A program made the position numbers and the translations under genes. Below the pieces are notes generated by a model. The model was not told the DNA's origin and made no database searches. It saw only the letters and a program-made list of their open reading frames with translations. This document shows, piece after piece, positions 35,913-44,253 of a stretch of 64,000 nt of DNA (positions are counted from its first letter, which is position 1; the number at the start of each line of letters is the position of its first letter). Source of the DNA: Marsupella aquatica (Eukaryota > Marchantiophyta); the NCBI GenBank assembly GCA_973895155.1, contig OZ316896.1, forward strand, positions 17,484,001 to 17,548,000, given 5' to 3'.

Positions 35913-38086
35913 ATGCCTAACAGTACTGACATGGGAGACTCAAGTATGTCCCCCAACACTATGGACATGGATACCATGTCTAGAATGTTGTTAACTTTGA
36001 TGCAGAGTATGAAACAAACCGATACAGCAGAAAATCAAAAGAGAGAGCAAGCACATTGTGCAACAAGGTGCTTGAGGAAGGTTCTTGAGAAGAATGGGCA
36101 ATTTGATGGTCGTAATGTAACTCGTTACATGAAGACCTATTGGCAAGAGGCTACTATTGAGCAACTTTCAGAAGAGGTTGCAATTCGTCAATTTTCAACA
36201 TTGGTGGAGCCAGAATTAAAAGGGATCGTTGATGCTATAGTTCTTGAGGCATCAAAAGACAAGACATGGAGGTGTTTTGAGAAATGCATGAAGGAGGAAT
36301 TCCAATTGGAGGATGCTGATCGAATTACACAAGTGACATTTTGTGATTGGGTCCATGAGAGGAACAAGAAATTGGGGCCACAAGAACTATTGCGAGAGTT
36401 CAACAAGAAGTTCAATCAACTTCCAGATTCAGAGGCACAAGTCATCCGGATGCAGAGGTGTACTCTATTTCTTAGAGCTGCAGATGAGAAGCTAAGGGAT
36501 GAGTTGGAGAATGCTTTGGATCTAATTGATCCAGATCGTACTGACTCTTCTACAAATTGGGAGAACATTGAGAAGGCAGTGATGAAGGTAAGTCATCGAC
36601 ATAGAAGAAGAGACTTGGATCAAGAGGCTATCAGTGGAGTTCCAAGTCAAACCAAGACATCAATCACTACAAGGATGGATAACACTACTAGTGGGGGTGA
36701 GAAGAAGGAGATCAAGTCCACAGCACAAGAAGGCAAAGGAGGAGCAGTTGAAGAGCTTGCTAATTTGATGAGGAACTTGACCATTCTTACAACCCAAGTT
36801 CTAAACCAGACGCAAGCAACCAAGACTACAACAACAACAAATCGCACATGGAATTGCATGTGGTGTGACAGCAAGGAGCATAGAAGAAATGATTGCACTG
36901 AACTTTCTGCAGCACTTCGAAATCGACTTGTGAAGTTTGTTGGTGAGCAAGGACAAAAGAAGCTTGCATACTACAACACTGAGGAACTTATATCACTCAA
37001 CAATAATCGTGGAGGGATGAGAGCCTTAGTGGAGAAAAAGTTGGCAACAGAAGGAGTAGACACAGCAGCAACTGTAATCGAGCCTAATGTTTTTGCTGCA
37101 ACAAGTTGTTTTTCAAAAAAGGTACTTGATGAGACAGGAAAGAAAAAGCTTGCTGACTACATTCGTCAACAAACTGGATGGGATGCTCCTGTGTTAATAG
37201 CCCCAATTACTGTAGAAGTTGGAGCTACATGGGAAGCAAGAGTGGAGGACAAGCGCAAAACTCCTTCAAGTGATGAGCCAAGAGGAAAGATGCCAATAAG
37301 AGAAACTTCAGATTCACCAATGGAGGAAGAGAAGAAGAATGAGAAGTCAACCAAAAAGGGACCTGGGTGGATACTAGGCCGTGATGTGGAACAAACAATT
37401 GAACTAGAGAGAATTGCTGATAAGTTTTGGAAGCAAGAAGCCCGTGGTTTTACAAATGAGGAGTTTTTTGGGAGTTTGAGGAAAGACATACAAGAAGCAA
37501 TTCTTACAAGATCAAAGAAGAAACGTTTTTACAAAGAGGGTCCTCATGCTCTAGCTGGGGAGATGGAGGATTCAGACAATGAAGGAGAAACTAAGAGTGT
37601 GAGCATTTGTGCAGTACAAGTTGAAGACAACAAAGTTGAGGTAGATTCCTATCATGCTAAATCTATAAAAGAAATGGAGTCATATTGGGCAAGAGCTTGT
37701 GATGAAGTTGAGGTGGAGCTGATTGGAGTCAAAGGTCCTATCAAGGCACTTATTGATTCAGGATCAGAGGTGAATCTAATGTCAAGGGAGCTCTACAACC
37801 AAGGAAGGTGGAAGGTGGATCGAGACATCCAATGGAAGGTGAAATCAGTGAATGCAAATCACAATTCTTTGTGGGGAGCTTGACCTGATGTGAAGCTTAA
37901 GGTAGGAAATGTGCTTGAAGACATCAATGTCTTTGTTCATGATTCCTTACCTTATCCACTTCTTCTAGGACAACCTTTCATTACAGAATGGAGACTAGAG
38001 ACTAAGGTTCTTGATGATGGCACTCATATGGCCAAAGTCAAGAGTAAGGATAATCTTCGTGTTATCCAATTTCCAACAGTTCGCCC
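35913..38086 (+). pseudogene. Element B Gag-protease
   Basis: An open frame of 656 codons from ATG 35913, then TGA at 37881-37883 and the same frame onward into the C insertion at 38087. Gag includes FDGRNVTRYMKTYWQEA near residue 65, a zinc knuckle CMWCDSKEHRRNDC (C-x2-C-x4-H-x4-C) near residue 315, and an acidic/Lys-rich middle. The protease motif ALIDSGSEVNLMS lies near residue 612, and LLLGQPFI is beyond the TGA. Joining across C (removing 38087-44214) continues the frame to a TGA at 44279-44281. Retropepsin releases Gag and Pol products in the virus-like particle. The single internal TGA and the C insertion make this copy inactive. Confidence 0.85.
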
Positions 38087-39473
38087 TGTGGTATGGGTGT
38101 CCCTGCAATTTTTTCTGGAAACTTGTTTATTTTTAGCATATCACAAGATTTACTTACACTTTAGACACCTTCCGGCCAACATTTACTTGTTCTGGACACT
38201 TATAGAAATATTTGACAACTCCGGCTTTCCTGACGATTCCTAGTGTACTTTGCCCGACGCTGTGACCAGCGCCCGTTTCTTTTACTCAAGACGCTGCGGA
38301 AGCGTCCAACCTCCTCATGACGCTTTTGGCAGTGCCCGACCGCCACCAAGACTCTATGAGGATTTCGACCGACGCTGTGGAAAGCGTCAGCTTCAACACA
38401 CGACGCTGTGAGCAGCGTCCACCCTAGTATTGACGCTGTGAGCAGTGTGAGCAGCGTCCGTTGGTTTTACTTAAGACGCTTCTAGCAGCGTCCAGATTCT
38501 CCCGACGCTTCTAGCAGCGTCCGCTCAACACTTAGTTTTTGAAGTAGATTACTAGTAAAGTAGTATTCTACCACCCTTGTTGAAGTACTTATGCTGTGCT
38601 TCTCCCTTGTTTAGTTTTAAGCTTGGAAAGGCACGACTGTTCTTACCTCCTCCATTTTAGGATTCCAGCACTTATAAGACAGAGTAGAATGCTCATTTGA
38701 AGTAGAGAGAAATAGAGTTAATACTGTATTCAGAATTGAGTCTTCTGAATAGTTTTCTCCTCCTTCCATTGTAACAAGGCATGCTGTGAGTGTTTTGTAT
38801 GGAAGTAAAGCTATATTGATTGAAGTTAAGATTGAATTCAAGAGATTCCTGTGGTGATTGAATTCAGTTGCAGATTTCTGAAACTCGTATTGAATTCACT
38901 GCTAGGCTTGCTTGCAGAGTCGGGATTCGCTAGCCAATTCAAGAATAGTTAATGATAAATGAGAAGTAAATTCTGATTCTCAGAGTAGTTAGTACTGTTG
39001 CTTTGATTCTGGAATATGGTTTAGAGTTTGACTGAATTGCGTATCGCTGATGTCAAACCATGTTGACGGCATTTTAAATCATATCATTCATTTGCAATCA
39101 GAAAGCTTCTGCTTCATCAGATTGAGAATTCCATTATCATTAACCTTTGTGTTTTGAAGAGTGAGATGGATGAATTATGAGATAGATTTCATGTCTATAC
39201 TGAGCCCAAATCCTTTCTGAAGGAGTGGCAGTAGCTTGTAGTCTCTAAATCCTTACTCATTTCTTCTCTAATTCATAAATCAGAAGTTCAGTTACTTTGT
39301 TGTTTGTTTATTCGATTTTTTTATTGAGAAGTGAAGTCAACATAGAGCTCAAGACTCTAAATCACTCGGAGTGATAAAAGTTATACAATTCATTTTGAAA
39401 TCTGTTCTTAAAGGGATCGAAACCCTGGTTTTAGGTGAGGAGAGTCACTTTTGATACTTAGCACTATACGACA
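38087..39473 (+). repeat. Element C 5' LTR
   Basis: 1387 bp, beginning TGTGGTATGGGTGTCC and ending CTATACGACA. Its first 440 bases contain eight short palindromes of the GACGCT-n-AGCGTC type, listed separately. Short minus-strand frames in it are duplicated in the other LTR and are not taken as genes. Confidence 0.92.
38256..38521. repeat. Array of GACGCT...AGCGTC palindromes in the C 5' LTR
   Basis: Eight units at about 38256, 38290, 38319, 38371, 38402, 38432, 38475 and 38504. The best read GACGCTGTGAGCAGCGTC and GACGCTTCTAGCAGCGTC: a 6-bp perfect stem with a 6-nt loop, usually followed by C. Others are degenerate (for example GACGCTGTGGAAAGCGTC). The same array is in the 3' LTR, offset by 4736. 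Three more perfect copies (GGACGC...GCGTCC) lie in the C interior at 40273-40292, 40326-40345 and 40355-40374. Confidence 0.85.
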
Positions 39474-39479
39474 TCTTTT

Positions 39480-39496
39480 TGGCGCCGCTGCCGGGG
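39480..39496 (+). other. Element C primer binding site
   Basis: TGGCGCCGCTGCCGGGG, six bases after the 5' LTR. It is complementary to the 3' end of plant tRNA-Asp except for one position, as in Athila-type elements. Confidence 0.75.
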
Positions 39497-40691
39497 AACG
39501 AATTTAAGATTGAATTGACGTACAGGCAGTGTATGCCAGAAGGAGCTAGACGGGAGAGGAATTCACGTTCTACTATAATTGTGAAGATGCGTCATCACTC
39601 CAGTTAAAAAGATGAAGAGCTTCCATTTCGAGGTGATGCCGTACTCTATCCAAAGCGCCCCGGAAGCTCTCTTAAGAGTATTGGAAAAATTTGTGGTGCC
39701 AAACTTAAGAGAAGAAACCGCCCTCCCACCAGAAAAGGCCTCACAGAGAGGAGCTGCTGCTCGTCAAGTTGCTTTGGAGATAGTCGAAGACACCAAAGAC
39801 ACTTTGAGTGACAAGTGAAGTTATTCTAACGTTGCTCGGGACGTATGATTTGTAAAATTGTCCAACCATCCTGGTTCGTGTGACCGATGCCACCTATCTG
39901 ATCTTTGGGAACATTAAGAATTAGGAATTTGAGGAATCGTTATGTTAATTCTTGGGTTCTGAGCCTGAGAGGGAGGAATGGCATACATTGGTTAACTATC
40001 ACCTGGTGGGAAGATGAAAGTTTGCATTTAGTAATATTAAGGCTGAATGGTAGGATCACACAGGAGTGATATTTAGTCATTTCCATTCGGGAGTTAGCGG
40101 AAAGAATCATGCACCAGGAATTGCGTAGAAGATTAGGAAGGAGTTAGACGTCTGATTAGTAGGATGGCCTAGTGTAGCGTACCATGTGGTAAAGAAATTT
40201 CAGGGTGAAGGAAGTCGGAGATTATGGGGAACGCCCGGTTCCAGTAATCGCCACCGTAAAGGAGATAAGGAAGGACGCCGCGAAGAGCGTCCAATGCGAT
40301 TCGTCCCAGAAGATTCCGCAAGTCAGGACGCTTCGAGTAGCGTCCGATCCCAGTGGACGCTGTGAGCAGCGTCCGGTGGAATCTGTGACGAACCAACGTG
40401 CGCGACGCTTCTGGTGTGCCTTTCCGCGTCTCAACCTGAAGGACGCACCAGAGAAAACGAGGTTTTAGAATCTCGGCTGGTCACTGAAGGGAAGTATTAG
40501 CTACGGGATAGCAAGGGGGAGGAATCATGCAAGGGATGTTGAACGACGCTACGGGAAGTCACTTTGAGGAAGCAGGTTCATATCTCCCGGAGTGGGGTGA
40601 TAACGTCGCACCTAAATGGTGACTCCTTGCATAAAGACTCCTGAGGAGCGGGTCTGGTGTCTCAAAATCACCCGTGCTTGGAGAATGAGGG
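39497..40691. other. Element C leader
   Basis: Long untranslated leader. It holds a 68-codon frame at 39612-39818 (MKSFHFEVMPYSIQSAPEAL), which may be the remnant of an older gag but shows no domain, and three hairpin motifs near 40.3 kb matching those in the LTR. Nothing else is recognised. Confidence 0.55.
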
Positions 40692-41291
40692 ATGTCTGAG
40701 GGAGATCCACCGAATAAAAGAAAACCTACCAAGACCTCCAGTAATTCGGATGCTGCAAAATTAGTAGTGACCCCTCGCACATTGTTACCCGAATTCCAGT
40801 CACCAGGAGCACCTGCACCGGGTAGTGTGTGGAAACAAGTGGGATCTATTCAAGAGGCAAGTGGCTCTTTGGAAAGGCCCACGTCGACCCGACCCCTGTT
40901 TGTAAATCTTCGTTCAGGTCCAAAACTTATTGGTTCTCAAAAGACCAAGCTCCGCCAGCAGACAGTACGTTCGGTGAACCAAATTGACTCTGGTGTGGAT
41001 AGTACCACTGAGAGGGCCTTATCTCATACCGAAGGAAGAAATTTGGGTTTGCCCGAGAATACAGTTGCAGAATCGCTGGCCCAAGATAATTCTGTCGATC
41101 TTTCACAATTGGATAATCCAGAACCACTGAGTGAAGCCGGTGGTTCGTCTTCTAGTGAGACAAGCAGCAGTTCAGGCTTGGGCAGCCCAAACCCATATTG
41201 GTACCCGAGACACCCGCTTCGACAACCAGCTCAGCACCAGTTTCATTGGCTACAAACGAGGATAAAAACATTCGGGAGGAGTTTTCAGTGA
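40692..41291 (+). CDS. Element C ORF-a: structural-type (Gag-like) N-terminal frame
   Basis: 199 codons from an ATG at 40692, MSEGDPPNKRKPTKTSSNSD. It is hydrophilic and rich in Ser, Pro and Thr, with the run GGSSSSETSSSS near residues 154-165. No zinc knuckle or capsid motif was recognised; the Gag-like label rests on position after the leader and before the protease-like domain. The frame meets ORF-b in a 133-base overlap (41159-41291). A slippery heptamer C CCA AAC at 41186-41192, in the correct register, would move ribosomes by -1 into ORF-b. Without the shift, translation ends at TGA 41289-41291. Confidence 0.6.
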   Translation: MSEGDPPNKRKPTKTSSNSDAAKLVVTPRTLLPEFQSPGAPAPGSVWKQVGSIQEASGSLERPTSTRPLFVNLRSGPKLIGSQKTKLRQQTVRSVNQIDSGVDSTTERALSHTEGRNLGLPENTVAESLAQDNSVDLSQLDNPEPLSEAGGSSSSETSSSSGLGSPNPYWYPRHPLRQPAQHQFHWLQTRIKTFGRSFQ

Positions 41292-42256
41292 CGTATACTC
41301 GAAAATCTTGGAAACGGTTGCGCCATGCTATCAGTCGACAGATCTTTCCTGAAGCATCTTCCCAGGATTTTGAACAGGGAGAAGCACCTATCGGAACAGA
41401 CGAGCTACCCCTTCCTGTACTTTTGACAGATCGAACTAACCAGGAAGTCTCTTTACCTAGCGATAATTTTAAAGAAGAACTTCCTGTTTTAGTACCAATG
41501 CATCCCATTGCAGATCAACCAGCTACTGTTGCAAGAGAAGAATTTGAACCACTGGAGCCCGAACCTTCTGCTCCTTCGTCTCCTGTTACATTGCCAATTC
41601 GACCAGTTAAGGAGTCAGTGATTCCTTCCGCTATGCCAGATGTAATTTTCCGTTGGATAGGAGCACCAAGTGATGGAGAAGAAGACGAAGACCCTCGCAT
41701 TATCAGAGTACCTCCTCGACTTCGGCATACAGTGGATTTGCCACCCCGAAATCCTATCCCTAATTTGGCTTCAATTCACAGGTGGGAGAAGAAACATTTT
41801 CGAGTAGCTTTTCGACATCTGGAGATGGAGAGCATTTTGCAGCAGCAGCAGATTTTGCCAATGACATCCCATCCGAGGATTCGTAGTTTGATTCGCACAT
41901 ATGAACCTGGGAAGGCGGTTCCTCCCATTGATAAGGACAGACGACATAAGTTTTCGGAGTTCGAAATTTGGTGTTGGGTGTATATGCTTCGACGAGCTCA
42001 AGCTCCATTTCCGCCCCTTGTGCCGGAAATTCCATGGCCCTATCCATACTATGTTTGGGTTTGTCCTGGTGGGTTTGCTATTCCAATTAAATATGAGAAG
42101 AAGCTTGTTAAGCTAAGGGAGCAGTTGATTACAAAACAATGTATGCTACCGGCTTCCCAAGGGTTCAAGTCGCTTAGGTGTTTAGCGTTCCTACCTATTA
42201 TTCCTTCTTATCCGGATGTGATTATTCAAGGTGTTTTATCTAGGACACAGATTTGA
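41159..42256 (+). CDS. Element C ORF-b: continuation frame reached by a -1 shift
   Basis: Open in the -1 frame from 41159 to TGA 42254-42256, with no ATG near its beginning. That fits translation as an extension of ORF-a rather than from its own start. The product has a Pro/Glu-rich first half (EFEPLEPEPSAPSSPVTLP) and a more compact second half with FRWIGAPSDGEEDEDPRIIR, WEKKHFRVAFRHLEMESILQ and IPWPYPYYVWVCPGGFAIPI. I do not recognise a domain. After the TGA the same frame continues to the protease-like domain at 42269-42745. Confidence 0.6.
   Translation, partial: DKQQFRLGQPKPILVPETPASTTSSAPVSLATNEDKNIREEFSVTYTRKSWKRLRHAISRQIFPEASSQDFEQGEAPIGTDELPLPVLLTDRTNQEVSLPSDNFKEELPVLVPMHPIADQPATVAREEFEPLEPEPSAPSSPVTLPIRPVKESVIPSAMPDVIFRWIGAPSDGEEDEDPRIIRVPPRLRHTVDLPPRNPIPNLASIHRWEKKHFRVAFRHLEMESILQQQQILPMTSHPRIRSLIRTYEPGKAVPPIDKDRRHKFSEFEIWCWVYMLRRAQAPFPPLVPEIPWPYPYYVWVCPGGFAIPIKYEKKLVKLREQLITKQCMLPASQGFKSLRCLAFLPIIPSYPDVIIQGVLSRTQI
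41186..41192 (+). promoter_or_regulatory. Candidate -1 frameshift heptamer of element C
   Basis: CCCAAAC, read as C CCA AAC in the frame of ORF-a (AGC CCA AAC), matches X XXY YYZ. After slippage, translation continues as PILVPETPAST in ORF-b. The -1 frame is closed upstream by TGA at 41156-41158, so the site lies in the usable overlap. No strong downstream stem was found. Confidence 0.55.
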
Positions 42257-42745
42257 AGGACACCATTTATGAGAGATATCAAACGGTGTTGTCATTTATA
42301 TGTATATAAGCCGTTACTTTTGCAGCATCCTGCAATTGTTTCCTTCTTTCTCCTTCGAATTGATATTTATCTGCTCATGTGGGACATCAAAGCTACTATG
42401 GATTGTTGGAATTCTTTACCCCGTGCTTTCCAACATTCCTTTGAAGGCAAGATCAAACTGGGAGGACATGCTATTCAACACTTTGTTATTGATCCAGGCT
42501 CTCGAATTAATTTCCTCTCCCACAGACTGTGCCAGCAATTTGTTCATCAAGAAGTACAACCGATATCTGCTCAGATATCAATCGATGGACGAATCATTAA
42601 TCTTTGGGGAAGAGTTAAAGGAGTCCCAATACAGATCGGAGAAGAATTCCATGACCTCGATTTTTATATTCTGGATTCGGATATCTCCCAACTCCCGTCA
42701 ATGATTTTGAGCACTACTTGGATTATTAAGCCAGAATATTATTAA
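42257..42745 (+). CDS. Element C retropepsin-like domain with DPG in place of DSG/DTG
   Basis: In frame with ORF-b after the TGA at 42254. The pattern GGHAIQHFVIDPGSRINFLS, IDGRIINLWGRVKGVPIQIG and DLDFYILDSD matches the Gypsy aspartic-protease fold, where these blocks usually read ALIDTGATHNFIS, then a G-x-V-K-x-V-P-I-x-I-G strand and DFYVLD. The catalytic Asp is kept, but the following residue is Pro instead of Ser or Thr, and the usual LGMDWL block is replaced by MILSTTWI. Athila elements carry a comparable DLG variant. The domain may be inactive or a structural relic. Confidence 0.65.
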   Translation, partial: RTPFMRDIKRCCHLYVYKPLLLQHPAIVSFFLLRIDIYLLMWDIKATMDCWNSLPRAFQHSFEGKIKLGGHAIQHFVIDPGSRINFLSHRLCQQFVHQEVQPISAQISIDGRIINLWGRVKGVPIQIGEEFHDLDFYILDSDISQLPSMILSTTWIIKPEYY

Positions 42746-42822
42746 TGAAGAACATGTCACTCGCTTCTGATTCAATTCGGTCATGTCTTGTGGGGACACG
42801 GCGAAATTTAAGTGGAGGGCTA

Positions 42823-44209
42823 TGTGGTATGGGTGTCCCTGCAATTTTTTCTGGAAACTTGTTTATTTTTAGCATATCACAAGATTTACTTACACTTTAG
42901 ACACCTTCCGGCCAACATTTACTTGTTCTGGACACTTATAGAAATATTTGACAACTCCGGCTTTCCTGACGATTCCTAGTGTACTTTGCCCGACGCTGTG
43001 ACCAGCGCCCGTTTCTTTTACTCAAGACGCTGCGGAAGCGTCCAACCTCCTCATGACGCTTTTGGCAGTGCCCGACCGCCACCAAGACTCTATGAGGATT
43101 TCGACCGACGCTGTGGAAAGCGTCAGCTTCAACACACGACGCTGTGAGCAGCGTCCACCCTAGTATTGACGCTGTGAGCAGTGTGAGCAGCGTCCGTTGG
43201 TTTTACTTAAGACGCTTCTAGCAGCGTCCAGATTCTCCCGACGCTTCTAGCAGCGTCCGCTCAACACTTAGTTTTTGAAGTAGATTACTAGTAAAGTAGT
43301 ATTCTACCACCCTTGTTGAAGTACTTATGCTGTGCTTCTCCCTTGTTTAGTTTTAAGCTTGGAAAGGCACGACTGTTCTTACCTCCTCCATTTTAGGATT
43401 CCAGCACTTATAAGACAGAGTAGAATGCTCATTTGAAGTAGAGAGAAATAGAGTTAATACTGTATTCAGAATTGAGTCTTCTGAATAGTTTTCTCCTCCT
43501 TCCATTGTAACAAGGCATGCTGTGAGTGTTTTGTATGGAAGTAAAGCTATATTGATTGAAGTTAAGATTGAATTCAAGAGATTCCTGTGGTGATTGAATT
43601 CAGTTGCAGATTTCTGAAACTCGTATTGAATTCACTGCTAGGCTTGCTTGCAGAGTCGGGATTCGCTAGCCAATTCAAGAATAGTTAATGATAAATGAGA
43701 AGTAAATTCTGATTCTCAGAGTAGTTAGTACTGTTGCTTTGATTCTGGAATATGGTTTAGAGTTTGACTGAATTGCGTATCGCTGATGTCAAACCATGTT
43801 GACGGCATTTTAAATCATATCATTCATTTGCAATCAGAAAGCTTCTGCTTCATCAGATTGAGAATTCCATTATCATTAACCTTTGTGTTTTGAAGAGTGA
43901 GATGGATGAATTATGAGATAGATTTCATGTCTATACTGAGCCCAAATCCTTTCTGAAGGAGTGGCAGTAGCTTGTAGTCTCTAAATCCTTACTCATTTCT
44001 TCTCTAATTCATAAATCAGAAGTTCAGTTACTTTGTTGTTTGTTTATTCGATTTTTTTATTGAGAAGTGAAGTCAACATAGAGCTCAAGACTCTAAATCA
44101 CTCGGAGTGATAAAAGTTATACAATTCATTCTGAAATCTGTTCTTAAAGGGATCGAAACCCTGGTTTTAGGTGAGGAGAGTCACTTTTGATACTTAGCAC
44201 TATACGACA
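42823..44209 (+). repeat. Element C 3' LTR
   Basis: 1387 bp, the same length as the 5' LTR, with one substitution noted (C at 44131). It carries the same eight-palindrome array (about 42992-43257). Confidence 0.92.
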
Positions 44210-44253
44210 CGCCCGGATCATGTGAGAAATAGGAAGGAGCTGAGAGCAAGTGA

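Larger units (their letters stand above)
38087..44209 (+). mobile_element. Non-autonomous LTR retroelement 'C' nested in element B
   Basis: The 1387-bp LTRs (38087-39473 and 42823-44209) differ at one position that I found (39395 T, 44131 C). A perfect 5-bp target duplication, CGCCC (38082-38086 and 44210-44214), bounds the insertion. A primer site TGGCGCCGCTGCCGGGG starts at 39480, the form known in plant elements primed by Asp tRNA. A purine tract GTGGAGGGCTA precedes the 3' LTR. The 3349-bp interior encodes a Ser/Pro-rich protein and a retropepsin-like domain but no RT, RNase H or integrase. It must therefore depend on another element. LTR identity implies a very recent insertion. Confidence 0.93.

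Noticed and set aside
38617-38841. Identical 74-codon minus-strand frames in both C LTRs
   Set aside because: Identity follows from LTR identity; no domain and antisense to the element.
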